DNA of 64,000 bases, from NCBI GenBank assembly GCA_038496675.1, contig CM076660.1, positions 4,395,197 through 4,459,196 on the forward strand, given 5' to 3'. Below are positions 36,901 to 50,000 of the stretch, piece after piece. The notes beneath the pieces were generated by a model. That model had not been told where the DNA came from, did not search any database, and worked only from the letters and a program-made list of their open reading frames with translations. Both the position numbers and the translations under genes were made by a program. The stretch is from Rachycentron canadum. Its lineage: Eukaryota > Chordata > Actinopteri > Carangiformes > Rachycentridae. How positions within the stretch are numbered: the first letter of the stretch is position 1; each line of letters begins with the position of its first letter.

Positions 36901-38888
36901 CAACTTAGACTGCTGATTTTACAGACTGCACCTGCAGTTTAAGTCCCTCTCCTGGATTTTAAACATGTGTTAATTGGTTTGATTGTGTGCGTCTCCCTTT
37001 TTTGTCATGGTCATGCAGCCTGGTTTGTAACAGAGGACAGAATAAGATCCAATCCTGAACATTTATTTGTAAGATTAATGCTACTCTAGGATGGTTAATA
37101 GGTGATAATCTCTGATATAGCGTATTGCATTTTACTGCAAGATTTCACGATGCATTCTGTTTGAATATGTGCTGCCGTAATTCCACGGGTTATTCTGCAG
37201 ATGATGGTGGTGAATGGTGTTGTAAAATCTCACTTCATATGTATATGTAACTGCTCTCATTCTGCTACAAAATATCGATGTCTCTGTCGTTAGGCCATCT
37301 GAAAAATGACACGCACAATAAATGAGCAGAAACTGGCTGAAACTGGATGAATCAGTCTCAACTGGGACATCTGTATAAAATCCAACATTGCAGGGAGAGT
37401 GCAGCGTTGGCCCTCAGTATACAGTCTGGCATCCATTTAGGCCCCCATCGTTGAGGAAGATTTTTCAGCCAAGTAAGCATCAGGATTCCAGCTACGAGGC
37501 AGCTTTTGATTAGAAAACCTATTTCCTCTTCAACTTTTGCCAAATTTCAATCATGGTGATATTCTAATTACCTTTATCCGGAGCAAGAAAGAGAGGCAGA
37601 GACCGAGTGGGTGTACGTAAGTGAGGGAGTAGAGGAGTGAGAGGGAAGCAGTCTTTGCATGTAAGCTGGGAGAATCAGAGGAAAATGAAGCGTGAAGATC
37701 AAGTGAAACAAAGAGAAAAATTTCTTCTCTTTTATATCCTGTTACACAGCTTCGTTTGTGGTATATATCTATCTTGCTGAATCATTGCTCATTAGCTTTT
37801 TCCTAAATCCCCTAGACATGTATCTCTGATCTTAAAGGCCTCTGTGTGCTTCAAACAAGATGATAATGTGTCGTCCAACCACGTCATAAGTAGATATTGC
37901 ATTCATTTACAAGCTACTGCATTAATTTTCAAACTGCTTAGTGTTTAAAGAGCACAACTAATTCAACTTGATGCAATCTGAACACAATCTTAGAAAATCT
38001 GACAGAAATTGTCAGTTCCAACAAAATATTCAGTCTGCTTGACAACAGCTGATGGAGTTTGACAGCCTTCTGTCTCACCTGAAAAGCTTTTACTGAGGGT
38101 ACAAAGTGGAGTGCTCACCAAAAGAGTAAACTGCTGAGTTATAAAGTCTCCCAGCATAGCATCACTTGTTCCCTGCTTAAGCATTCAGCCATAGCACGCA
38201 GGAAGCAGAGTAACAAAGTGCTTCAGAGAGCCACACAGTCAACCCAAGCCACCCTCGGCTTCAGGTTCATGCAATGTGATGGTGTGAGGGGGTTTTTGCC
38301 TCTGTGAGATTACAGAGCAATAGGCGAAACGTGGAGCAGCTCTCCCCGTGTTAAGTAAATGGAGAGCAGGTGAAGAATAACTGCATCGCCGCTTTGCCCC
38401 TTATGGGTCTTGTGGGAGCCTTTGCTATCCCACCCCGACCAACAACCTCCAGAGGTGAGGTTAAATGACAAGGACTGCAGAGATGCATTAAACATGAGTC
38501 ATTTGGACAGAGAGCTGGACCACTCCAGAGATGATAGGGACATTAACCAGGGTTTCACCAGGGCCTGAGCTGCATTTAATGAAGGCCTTCACTACCTCCC
38601 AATGTCCCCCTCTACATTTGACTCACAGCCAGGGAACTAAGTAGCTCAAGAAAAACACTGCCACCACTTTTTCTGGCTCCAGTTGTCTGATTTTCTTTCT
38701 TTCTCTTTCTCTATATTTACTCTCTAGCCTGACAGAGTCTCTTTGTAGTGAGCAGTGGCCAAGACCAGCATAAAGTTCTTGTCAAGCATTAAATGGTCAG
38801 CAGCCATGCTCAAAAATGTAAGCGATTTGAGTTAGAACTATTTCAATTACTCAAAAGCATAATATTAAAAAAAGATAATAGTAAGGAT

Positions 38889-38911
38889 ATATATATATAT
38901 ATATATATATA
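38889..38911 (+). repeat. (AT)n array running into gap
   Basis: Dinucleotide AT array cut off by the N run; the far side of the gap is a CA array, so the missing part is probably a compound AT/AC microsatellite. Confidence 0.9.
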
Positions 38912-39300
38912 NNNNNNNNNNNNNNNNNNNNNNNNNNNNNNNNNNNNNNNNNNNNNNNNNNNNNNNNNNNNNNNNNNNNNNNNNNNNNNNNNNNNNNNNN
39001 NNNNNNNNNNNNNNNNNNNNNNNNNNNNNNNNNNNNNNNNNNNNNNNNNNNNNNNNNNNNNNNNNNNNNNNNNNNNNNNNNNNNNNNNNNNNNNNNNNNN
39101 NNNNNNNNNNNNNNNNNNNNNNNNNNNNNNNNNNNNNNNNNNNNNNNNNNNNNNNNNNNNNNNNNNNNNNNNNNNNNNNNNNNNNNNNNNNNNNNNNNNN
39201 NNNNNNNNNNNNNNNNNNNNNNNNNNNNNNNNNNNNNNNNNNNNNNNNNNNNNNNNNNNNNNNNNNNNNNNNNNNNNNNNNNNNNNNNNNNNNNNNNNNN
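38912..39300. other. assembly gap (389 N)
   Basis: Unknown bases between an AT array and a CA array. Frames crossing it are artefacts. Confidence 0.98.

Positions 39301-39358
<58 letters not shown>
39301..39358 (+). repeat. (CA)n microsatellite bordering gap
   Basis: About 29 CA units starting directly at the gap edge; true length unknown. Confidence 0.95.
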
Positions 39359-39359
<1 letters not shown>

Positions 39360-41728
39360 GCCCTCCCTGCAGTCAGTTTAAGTATAGCAAGGAATAATGT
39401 GTTGATTAAATCTGTGATCAGCTGCCTAAGGGGCATGAAATTGGACATGATGAGTGTGGCACATTAAAAACTAATTATCAATAGCACCAATCCTATTGTC
39501 TTTCTTTTAAATCAGTAACAGCACGAAATCAAGTGTGGAGAATGGAACCGTATGTGCTCTGCTGCAATGAGGTTACAATCATACCTTGACTCTGGCAGCA
39601 TCAAAGCTTTTTGATAAAATATCAATCTAATATTTAGTGGCAGGCAGATTTTTAATCTCCATATGTCTGCATGACCGCAATCAAATCTACTCTGCTGTCC
39701 TTTGGCCTCTGTCTGACTTTCTGATTCTAGAGATTTGCCTTGGAGAAAAGGTCATCTAATGTCATCATGCATTGACAAAGTCTGTATAGAGAGGAGGTCA
39801 CAGCAATTAAACAGATGAATTTAAGATGTCATTCTATTCTTGTTTCCTACTGACAATACATGTGGATTTCTATTAACCATGACCATGATACTTCTGCACC
39901 TTAGCCAGCTTATTCTACCTTAAATGATGAAGGGTCCTCTAATAAGTGGTAATTTGAACTCAAACCATCTTTCCCTAACTTTGACAAAGTTGTTTCAGCA
40001 AGTCAGTGAGTCAGTGAGTGAGTCAGTCACCACCCTCACCACTTTATAGAAACTACACTTTGCTGTTTGCTTGCGTAATTTTGTACCACGGTTGATTGGT
40101 TGTCAAGCTCGATCGCCAGCGGTGACTTTGGTCTTGTCCAAAAGCCGGCAAGTGAGCTGGATACTGGATACTGTTCAAAATGGCACCAAATTCACTGATA
40201 TGAAAGTTGCTGACTGGCTTTATGTGCTGAAAGCCTTCGCTGGCTTCCTCATGCTCGTGGGCTCATAGAGCACGAGCACTGTAGTATTACAGCCAAAACG
40301 GTCGAGAGCGTGCTCACCTGAGACTTCCACTGGCCGAGCCGGCTCACTTCCTGTTGGCGCTCCATAGGCATGAATGGGTTAGAATAATTCAATCATATGG
40401 CTCTTGCTGAATCGGGAGGTTTCTGACACTGAAAAACAATGTTTTCACATTTCACACCTACTCCTTTTACAATGATTGTGCATTGTGATGGTGTATCACG
40501 TTGCATGGCTCTCTCACTTAATACAGTTCAATAATCACTTGAAATATTACGACACTGCAGATTCACCCAAAGAACTTTGTTATCCGACAACAAACGCAGT
40601 GCTGTACAAATAACCGGATGCAACAATGGTTGCAGATTGACTACAGTGACAGATCACTCTTAAACAGGTCTTCAGTTGTTTTTTTAAACTACAGTTTCAT
40701 TTAATTTCACTGCAGTTCTGTCCAGACTGTCTCAGCTAAAATAACGGAAAGGGAAGCAACTGGGATTAAAAAAGCAAGACCATATGACTAAGTCATAGTG
40801 ACCTTTCCTTGAAGACAGTTTTAATTATCAAATCAGTTAATTGACCTCGACTCAGACCACGACCGCCACCACCATCTTTTCAGGCCTGTTTTTGCTTATT
40901 GCCTCTTCTTCAGGATGTTTTCAAGATGGCACCTGCTGCTGTTGCTAAGAGACTTGATTCAGCAGTCTCGATATTTCATCAACAACAGTGTGCCACGGGA
41001 CAGAATCTACACTTGTCTCTTCTCACCGACAGGATTTCTACTCAGTTATGACCAGAACTGTAAAGCAGCTGTCATTTGATGTAACCTAAGAGATATAAAC
41101 ATTGCCCTTTTTCGGTCTCTCCCACCCCCCCACCTCCAGCACCACCTTCTCTTTGGATGTTGCTCACTCATCCACTCTCTCTTTACCTCAGGCCGTCTCT
41201 GGGACCCGGCGATTAGAGTGCTGGGTGCTGTCCTGCTGATAAGGCTGAGAAGCCTCCCTCCCTCTACGACCAATGGCTGTGTCCTCTGGGTGCTGGGGGG
41301 AAAAAAAAAAAAAAAAAAGAAAAAAAAAAGGAGCCCGGGGTAATGTCCCCAACACCCCTAATCGTCGCCCCCTTCTCACCATTCACCAAGTCATGGGTGG
41401 TGGATGAATACGCTGCCTTGTGCATCTCATGACTTTGAACAGATAGGCCTGCATTTTCATGGTGGATAAGAGCAGCCGGAAAAATGAGCAAAAGGAATGC
41501 AGCTTAGCTTAGAGGAGTGTAACATTATGCATCAAAGGCCCTTTTTACGAGTGAAATTTTACATTCTAGAGAGTGTGTTTACTGTACCATCTGGTAAATT
41601 GTGTACACTTAAAACTGAAAATTTAAGACAAATGCTGGTGCTCAAATGTGGATAATTTCATTTCATGAGCGCCACTATTGTCTAAATGTCCATCCAGCTG
41701 CTGTAAAGAGGAAAATAATATACATATG

Positions 41729-42915
41729 CACTCACTGAGCACTTTATTGTCAACACCACATTAATACTGCACAGTGCCTCCCTGTGCTTTCAAAACCTTA
41801 ATTCAAGGCTTTAATTCTTCAAGATGCTGGAAACGTTCTTCTAGTTCCTCTTGTTGACAAACCTGCAGATTTGTAAGCTTCAATTTCCCACTGTGAATCT
41901 CCTGTTCAACCACATCCCGAAGGGGGTTCCTGTTGGATGTGGTTTTGATTTTCTACTCAGAACCTGGTCCATCCAAAAGATGGCACAAACAAAACCAGGA
42001 AAAGCAATCTAGTATATGCATTTCTATCCAGTGAGGATTGTACAGACTTTTTTATTACTCAAACTGGACAACCATTGAGCAAATGGCTGACACAGCAGGG
42101 CCAACACCTGAGGTCAAGACTCAGCAGCACTCTCCTGTCCTCCTCCGAGGACAACAATGTCTATATTTTGAATAGGGAGCACATGCGGTTTATAAGAGCA
42201 GCAAAGGAGGCTGTGTATGTTACAGTGGAGAAACCGTCCCTCAACAGAGGAGGAGGTCTACAACACCAATTAACCCTCACCTGCGCTGCTGTCCTTCCAG
42301 CCCTCCCCAGGAGATTTAACAACCATTCACACTCGGCCTCATGCGACTCCGACAACTAACGATTGTTGTTACAACAGCCAGGACCACTAACGAACCAAAT
42401 GACATCAATGGCCTTGGTAAGAACCCTACGGAGGTTAAATACCTGGGACTCCTGGCCACTCAGTAAGAACTGATGAAACCTATTGGATGAGTCCAGTTGC
42501 CCTCGATTCTTCTCGGATAACCTAGACTGAGAATCTTCAGACAACTAGTCACTGGGGAGGTCACTGAAGTTCATTGAACTCACCGTCATGTTCACCTCAA
42601 CCAGTTCCAGATGACGTTGGCTTTGTGACATGATGTATAATCATGTTGGAAGTCGCCATTAAAGGACGGTAACTCTGGCCATAAAGACGTGCACATGGTC
42701 AGCAACAATACTCAGAAAGGCTGTGGCTTTCAAAGGTTGTGAAGAGTGGTTATCTGAGTCACCGTATCTCACTCCTCTAATACTTGATGTGAACTGAAGC
42801 TTATGAACCGTATCTGTATAGTTTCATTTACTGCACTGCTGCCACATAATTGGCTGACTGGATAATTGCTTACACAAGCAGGTGTAGAGGTGTTCCTAAT
42901 AAAGTGCTCGATAAG
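41729..42915 (-). mobile_element. Tc1-like DNA transposon remnant, internally deleted and split by an insertion
   Basis: The left end CACTCACTGAGCACTTTATT and the right end, read in reverse complement, CGAGCACTTTATTAGGAACA are terminal inverted repeats of a common fish Tc1-like family. Between them come family-typical blocks: AAGATGCTGGAAACGTTC, CAACCACATCCCGAAGG, then after an insertion TTGAACTCACCGTCATGTTC, GGTCAGCAACAATACTCAG, GGCTGTGGC, and GAGTGGTTATCTGAGTCACC. In intact copies a transposase is encoded on the minus strand of this orientation. Here most of its middle is deleted (between about 42740 and 42750) and the rest is broken, so it is inactive. Confidence 0.75.
41945..42548 (+). 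mobile_element. Penelope-like retroelement fragment inserted into the Tc1-like remnant
   Basis: The plus-strand frame 42075-42359 contains the segment NREHMRFIRAAKEAVYV, EKPSLNRGGGL and ALPRRF, matching the C-terminal part of a GIY-YIG-type endonuclease region in fish Penelope-like elements. This region follows the reverse transcriptase, which is absent here. After the stop come non-coding blocks of the same element: CAGGACCACTAACGAACC, ACCTGGGACTCCTGGCCACT, CTGATGA and TCTTCTCGGATAACCTAGA. The Tc1-like sequence resumes right after it. 5' truncation and decay make it non-functional. The Penelope assignment rests on recalled family motifs. Confidence 0.65.
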
Positions 42916-45896
42916 CCAATGTAATATAAATATAGCACAGACTATTTACTTTAGTTTAATTATAACAGCGTTGAAATATGACACCTTCCCATTGTTTCCT
43001 CAATCTATGTTATTGGATTTCAAAGATGGGGCTGATGCTATTCTGTATTTACTTGGTGTTGGGGCTGAGTGTCACAGACTAACGATGTTGGAAAGGATGG
43101 AAACAGAGACCTATAAATCTTTGGTTTTGTTTATTTCATGGTATTTGTTGAGAATAAAAAATGGCACCATGGAATAGCACTATCCTTAAAGAACGGCAAG
43201 AAAAAAAAAAAACATCTGACGTATGCATTAGTTACTGTAAAGCAAACAAAGCAAAAGAAATAAATGCTTAAACCAAATTTAACAGTACGAGTGAAATGTT
43301 AAAAATAATAATCTCAAAGTAAAGAAAAAAAATCATTTTATAGTAACAACCAAAATATTACTATGCCCAGGCCACAATCTCCTCAATGATGGATTAATAA
43401 GAAGAGGAAAACCTAATCCTCAAGGTATTCTAAAGAAAAAGACTTGGCCTGGCTTATCTCTCAGGTCAAGTAAGGTCCACAGCCATTAATTTTAAATGAG
43501 TGGAATGGATTTGTGGTAATGGAAACCCAATGGCTCCAGACAGCACTGGGACTTGGTGGTGTGAAGATACCAAACGGCAGTGTGATAACCTGACCACTCA
43601 ACTGTATGAAGTGGAAGAAGTCAAGAAACCGATTTGGGTTTTCTACCCCCCACACACACTATGAAAGTCTTACACGTAATGCATTAGAAATCTATTTGGA
43701 GTCATTGGTGTGTAACAGAGCTGAAGACGTAAGGTAAACTCTCTCTTCTGGTCAAAATACTATCAGTTTAATTTAAGGTTCCTTATTGAACACAATAGCA
43801 ACTGGCCATGCCTGTAAAACAACTAACCTCGAAGCTAGGAAAGAGCAACGACAATTATGGACAAGATTAATGATAAAACCATAAAAGGTCAAAAATTCTG
43901 GTGTAAAGAATATAGATATCTCTAATATCAGTGGGTTGGGAAAAAAAAGCCTATTTCTAGTGTTAAACTACACGCATCTATGTGTATAGACATAGTGTGA
44001 CAGAGTAGCCTCAAACATAACACTGTTTTTCACAGCAACAGAAAAATGTGGAGTTCATAAATGCTACTGTCAGTTTCCACTCCGTGAGAAAAAAACAAAA
44101 CAAAATACAACACATTTTGCTTACTCTATTATTTTCTAGACCTACAATATATAAATGACTATATTCACTTCTCAAGGAGCTAGTTCACACCTTGTAAACT
44201 GTGAATATGAAAAACACTGAAAAATATGTTCACAGATTCATATATTTCCCATATGCCAACATAAGGCAGAAATGTCTGAAGTATTGTTTTAAATATCCAA
44301 GCATTGTAGTTGACGGGAGACCAAGATTAGATTTTTCAAAATGAACGCAACTGTAACTAATGCCATTAGGTGTAAACAGTGAGAGGTTTGATATTGAATA
44401 GATAATTGTCCTTATGAATCAGGACGGAAAACACAAATGATTGGCATGTGTAATCTATGGCAATACTTCAACTAAAATGAATTGTCAGTTTATAAGCTTA
44501 TACATGGTCTGTAGTATGTCCACTTCAGTAATCAGAATTTATTCAATAATAAGCCAGATGTGGTGTCCATGTAAATATTGGACATGCGTAGCTTTACTTT
44601 TTCTACCTAGCGAGATTCACATTGTTTTTGGTTTTCCATTTAACAGCTATCTAGCAAACACAACATTTAAAGGTGAATATAAATAGTTTGGCTAAATATT
44701 AAATATCTAAATATGTAAATTCAGTAAATAGTTACTCTGTTAACTATTTTCAGCTCAGGGGACTTGTTTCCACCCATCTGTGCACTATCTACACCTGCTC
44801 ATCTTGTTCCACATCACGAGGGATTGCAGCCTTTTCTGGAAAGGCAGTATGTTGTGTATCTATTTTGAGTTGTTGTTGTTGACATCGCTGAGTGACCAAG
44901 AGCTGCACCGAGGCAGAGATTGCACGTTGACCCTTTACAGTCCCCTTGGTAATGAGTGTATAATATATGTGTTTTTTTTTCCCAGGTGGGAGGTGGTAAT
45001 GCAGGAGTTTTCCAGATTAAAATGCCCCACTTTGAGCTATGCAGCTTAGAGGCTATTACACCAGTACTCATTCGCTCCCACCTTGCTTTTTACTTAATTG
45101 AATCAGCCAGTCCCCATATCAGATATTCCTTAACGGAATACTGAAACCTATCCGCCCTTTTCCTAATACCATTAGGGGAAGCGGGAGAGCAAGATGGATG
45201 CTTTAATCCTGCTGGTTCAGAGCACACAAAAGGAGAGTGTGCCCTGCAGTCAGACATTAGCCACAACATTCACTGCTGAGCCACAATATTCTTCTGAGCA
45301 GAAGACTTGCCCTGTCACTGCCTGACCGAAAGCTACAATAACAAGAGCTCATTTCCTGTAGACAACCTAGCATGTAAATAACAGAAACAGTAAGTCATCG
45401 CGGTGCTCGTTATAGGGGCAGAGAAATAAATTACCGCAACATGTTACAGTCGGCAGCACCTTATTTCCATGATGTCTACTACAGTATTTTACGAGTCCAC
45501 GCGGGGCAGTATGTTTATACCATCTGTTCATGAACCTGCCAGATATGCAGGAATGCATGTCCAATTTGACACAATGGTGATGCAGATGAATGAGGTTCGG
45601 GCAAGCATCCCGCTGCTGGGGTATTCTTATTTCCTTACCTATTTTCTGCTGTGTCAAACTGCGGCTAAGCTAAGGTGAGGTCCATTATTTCTGGCCAGCT
45701 AAGGCACAAACTAATCCTCTTATTTGGGAGGTCAGCGCCAATCATTATACAGACGGGTGCCATTACAGTGTACACTCCAGTGAGCTGATTTTCCCCTTAC
45801 ACATATATATGACTCAAGGGACTGCTTTTACTCCCCTCTCTAATTTTATCCCTCCTACCTCTGCTTCTCAGCTCCCACCAGCATCCCTTTTTTACT

Positions 45897-45922
45897 TGCT
45901 CTCTCTCTCTCTCTCTCTCTCT
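45897..45922 (+). repeat. (CT)n microsatellite in a pyrimidine-rich stretch
   Basis: About 13 CT units within a longer C/T-rich region (45830-46054) on the plus strand. Confidence 0.9.
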
Positions 45923-46339
45923 CAACTTTCCCATCTCTTATCAATGACCTTCTCAAGCCCCCCCTCCCCCTTTGCTCTTTCATTTTTTTACTCTCCCACA
46001 CTTTCTCCCTCACATCCCTCCTTTGCTTTCCCACCCTCTTTTTTTTTTTTTCAGGATGCCCAGAGTGGCGTATAATTGAATCTGCAGAGAATGCATGAGC
46101 AGGAACAATTAGCTCAGTCACTCAGGATGTGGATATAGCTGTACAGTAGGATAAACAGAATAATAAAAAAAAAAGGAGGGAAAAGCAGGAAGATAAGCCT
46201 GAACTGTATGGGTGCCAGGACAAAGAGAAACACACGGCTCACAAAGTACACAGAATTTTGTTCCCACCACCCGCTGACAAATATGGGATGATTTCATTAT
46301 GCATTGCTTGCATTGGCTTTGCTGTCACACTAGTCTGCT

Positions 46340-46742
46340 CAGAGTAGGCCACATCTAAGCAGGTTCTGGTAAACCAGGACTAGGAGTCTGAATGTCATGC
46401 TAGCAGCTCTGAGTAAAAACTAAGTTTGTTTACGGTGACTAGCCATCGTGTAATTGTAAAGTCAACCTTGTTTGTGGTTCCCCATTGGTGGTACAAGCTA
46501 TGAAATGATATCAGAGCAGGGGCGTCCCTATCTACCTTCAAAAAGGTCTCCTCTCCAAACTCCTCTAATGCCATAACAAGCATAACTAGCACTTACTATG
46601 CACTTTCTTTGCACTTACTGAATAGATGTGGTGCTTTACTCCAAAATGAAGGTCTACACATGAACGGAAGCTTTAGTGCTGTCCCTCGCTTCTTAGTTGC
46701 TTTGGATTAAAGTGTCTGCTAAATGAGTAAATGTGAATGTGC
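46340..46742 (+). mobile_element. L2-type LINE 3' end (or LINE-tailed SINE)
   Basis: The 3' terminus reads TTGCTTTGGATTAAAGTGTC, TGCTAAATGAGTAAATG and GAATGTG. This is the stem-loop tail shared by fish L2-clade LINEs and the SINEs they mobilise (consensus about GTCGCTTTGGATAAAAGCGTC, one base group per arm). Upstream blocks CCCCATTGGTGGTACAAGC, ATCAGAGCAGGGGCGTCCC, TATCTACCTTCAAAAAG and ACTAGCACTTA match the adjacent end of the same ORF and its untranslated region. The reading frame is broken. Confidence 0.7.
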
Positions 46743-46744
46743 CA

Positions 46745-47010
46745 ACCACATTTCAAGGAAATTCATCCATAAGTTGTTGAGACATTTCATCATTCCGCCA
46801 AAACTCTTTCTTTGAGCCAGATGAAAAGCAAGATCACCCAAAAGTTCTCAATCCACTTCACTTAAAACTAAACGTATTTATGTTTTCTGGCAGAAAATAA
46901 AAACTCACGGCTTTAAATGTCAATCCTGTAGCTACTGAGATATTTCCATCTTTTACAAAGTGAGCGAGCGATGGATCCAGCTGACTAGAGACAAACCGCT
47001 AACATCGCTA
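46745..47010 (+). repeat. old teleost repeat, copy 3 (3' part)
   Basis: TTTCAAGGAAATTCATCCAT, AAGTTGTTGAGACATTTCA, AGCTACTGAGATATTTCC and a closing CTAACATCGCTAAAAA follow the order of the 3' half of the repeat seen at 21252-21362. It lies directly after the LINE tail. Diverged. Confidence 0.45.
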
Positions 47011-50000
47011 AAAAAAAAGCTTCACTGCTGACTCCACAGACAATGGCAGCATCATGTCTTTGGCAGGGGAACCCTTTTTGTACCGCTTCATAAACAACAG
47101 GTAATTTACTTTTATTGACTGTGTGGTTTAAGTGCATGATTAAAATATCTTTATTAGCAGAAGTCGTGCCTGTATCCCTCAAGTCGCCATCACAGATGGG
47201 GCAGTAGCCTGGGTCGACATCACACAATGATAACAGCCCCTTGGTCCTACTTAGGCTGTTACATAAGTGCAACAATGCATGACTCTGCTGAATTTATGAA
47301 TATGTAAAAGAGGCGAAACAAAAAGAGGCACTTTTCATCCAGAGAGGGGAAAAGTAGGGAAAGGGCTTCTCTTTGGTCCAAAAAATATATGTCCTGCACT
47401 GTGTGGAGCTGACACCAGCAAAGAAGGACCATAAATACTTCATAAATACCAATTACCTCAAGAAGCAGCCATGAAGAAAAGAGCAGCTATTTCAGCCAAT
47501 TATGAGGCTTCTCTCTCAAAGGGTGGAGAAAGACAACTCTACCCTTTCAAGACTTCCACTGAAAGGAGAAACCTCTGTCATGTTGCAGAGCTTCAATAAT
47601 GTTTCCCTCCACCTTCATGTCAGGGATGAAAGGCCCCAAATGTCCTTTGAGTGAAACCCCCAGAGGACTTAACATGCATCAATAACATTTCCATCCTTAT
47701 AGATGTTTGAGGGGGACTACACATAATCTTCTCACAGACTTTGAGGCTCTGCTCACTTCCTGTGACTTTTATTTACCCCAGTCTCAAAGGTCCTTTCTCG
47801 CCATGCCAGAGATGGAGATAGAGGGAAAGAGAAAAGAAGAACAAAGGAAAACAGAGCCAGGGAAAGGCAGAGTCACACAGCACATTGTGGTGAGTGTCGC
47901 CCGCTTAAAATAGGACAGCTGCCTCTTGAAGGAGCCATCATTCTTCATAGGGGTAGCCTGTCTTCATTTCCACCCTCGGCAAAGCACACGGGGCTTAACA
48001 CACTTACGTCTGAGGATTTGCTGCACTTGAAGGTGGCAGCAATTCCCAAGACTGCAGGGGGAGGGAGCACTGTAAAGCCACCTCGAAAAAAGGCTAACTG
48101 CTTTAACAAGTTCATCTCAGGCAATATTCTGACCTCTTCCTTGGGCAAGAGCCAACTTCTGGTTCCCAGCTAGCCTTCAGCAACAGCGTGGGGTCTGCAA
48201 ATTGTATTTTAATTGTTTATTAAATATTGAAGAAACCAAAACCTATTTTTTAAGTCAATAGGCGACAGGCGTTCTGAAGATGTTTTTGGTATTTTGCCTT
48301 GATTGGACAGTTTATTCGTGGAGACTGACAAGAACCACGGAGAGGAAAGGGAACAAAAGTCCTCAGCCACAACAGAATATAGGACATCACATCTACACAG
48401 CGTACATCTTAAACCACGAGCTCACCAGGATGCCTCAAGAAGAGTCATTATAATTTTTGCCTTTACACTACAAGTCCTCACAGTCTGGGAAAAAAAAAAA
48501 AAAACTGCTGAACAAGAGTCTATGGTGAATTCCCAGTCTAAAATACAGATGCTGGGAAACAGGCTGGTAAATGTGGGCTATTTTTGATAGTATAAATAAA
48601 TTATAAAGCAATTTGAGCCTATTTTTTGCATCTGCTCCTGCACTGTAGAAATGAAATATGCACATCCAAGCAGGAAGCAAGACCTTTGAATGCTGAAACC
48701 AAGGAGTTACTACACGTGTTTCCATGAACTTGAGCTTTTAACAGTAAATTTGATTTGTGACATTTTAGGAGTGTGATTCAGAGAATAATTGCTCTACGAA
48801 GAGGTACTGAAAGAGGGACATATGTGATAACATGTCTCTTCTAGCTTGACTTGTCATTTCTGACCAGGGTCCACTTCCTTTGGACTTTGTGGGTCCAATA
48901 TCTTTCAATATGTCCGCAACAGAGTCCTGTAAGTGAAGTCAGTGTCAGTACATCCATGTTTTTCTATGATCTAAACTAGGTTCAAAATCTGCCCAAAGTC
49001 AGTCAAGGAAGGTTTAGTCCACCATTATATCGATAATTTATTCATCCAGTGGCCCAACCCTTGTCCAAACTCTACCTGAGACATTGTATCTTGAGTAGAG
49101 GGAGTTGGAGCTGCTCCAAAATTGAATCTTTAATTGTCAGCTTTTGCTGTTAAGTGGCCTCCCTCATGTTCAAATTAAGCTTATGACATTCAGCTACAAA
49201 GCAGTGATTATGGAGAAAAGGTCGTCTGCATCATCTGGTCCCTCAAAATGACACAGTGAGTCATCTGCAGCTGAGCCGTGAACAGTGACAATCGGGAGGC
49301 AGAGGAAGAATTATTTGTGTGAGCTAATTAAAGAACCTGATCATAAGACACCTCACATCCTCCACAGTGGCAGGAACAGAGAGGGCAGACATGAATAAGA
49401 AATCCCTTACATGTGGCAACACTACAGATCAGATGACCACCTACAGAAACTGCCCCTTCACTTGCCTCAAGTGAGAGCAATAAGCTCAGTGAAACTTGGG
49501 ACGCTGAGCCCAGGAGCTGGAGCAGTGATCTTTAAAATTTGGGGATGGTGGTCACTGTGATATCTCTTCAAACCTGATTGACCTAAAAATAGGACAGTGG
49601 AATGGTTGGGTCTTCAGATTCCGACGGCTCTTTGAAGAGAGGTGATATCTATATCCCTACTTTCACTGAGGCTAATTAGCCCATTGACATTTTGCCTTGT
49701 GGCACCTCATAAAGTATATAGCTTTGAATTATTATTATTTAAGAAAAAAAAGAAAAAGAAAGAAAAGCTGAAACACTTTCTAGTTCCAGCCTCAGCTATT
49801 GCCCCTAGTGTAGCAACAGAAGAGATCGCAAAAGAAAGTTTTTATATTTTATGCTGCTAACATAACTGAAATCTTAACAGCAAAATGAAAATGAGGCCAA
49901 TAACAATGAGAATGTCAGAGACAATAATAATAAGACACGGTCTTAACCAACCCTTGAACACCATATTGGAAGGCAAATTACTGCCGAGATGACTGCACTG

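Larger units (their letters stand above)
25286..38911 (-). other. cadm1: cadm1 intron 1, middle segment
   Basis: Mostly AT-rich unique-looking DNA. It holds a small hAT-like element, the second GTTAGC repeat, a SINE head, a Gypsy scrap, a candidate microexon, and long T/A runs (26550-26570, 27402-27423, 28159-28179, 33027-33040, 35144-35159). In 28800-33180 I see nothing beyond low-complexity DNA and a TG/CG alternation at 32735-32761. The stretch 37000-38880 also holds nothing gene-like except a splice-like signal at 38073-38081. Confidence 0.7.

Noticed and set aside
38793..39467. Open frames of 164-224 codons across the second gap
   Set aside because: Made of Ns plus AT and CA arrays (Tyr-Ile and His-Thr or Cys-Val repeats).
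40300..40330. CTCAG/GTGAGC recursive-like site on the minus strand
   Set aside because: No pyrimidine tract before it and it lies in repeat-like sequence.
46985..47275. 96-codon minus frame with CPIC-type cysteines
   Set aside because: Begins at the end of an old repeat, no full zinc-binding pattern, no homologue recognised.
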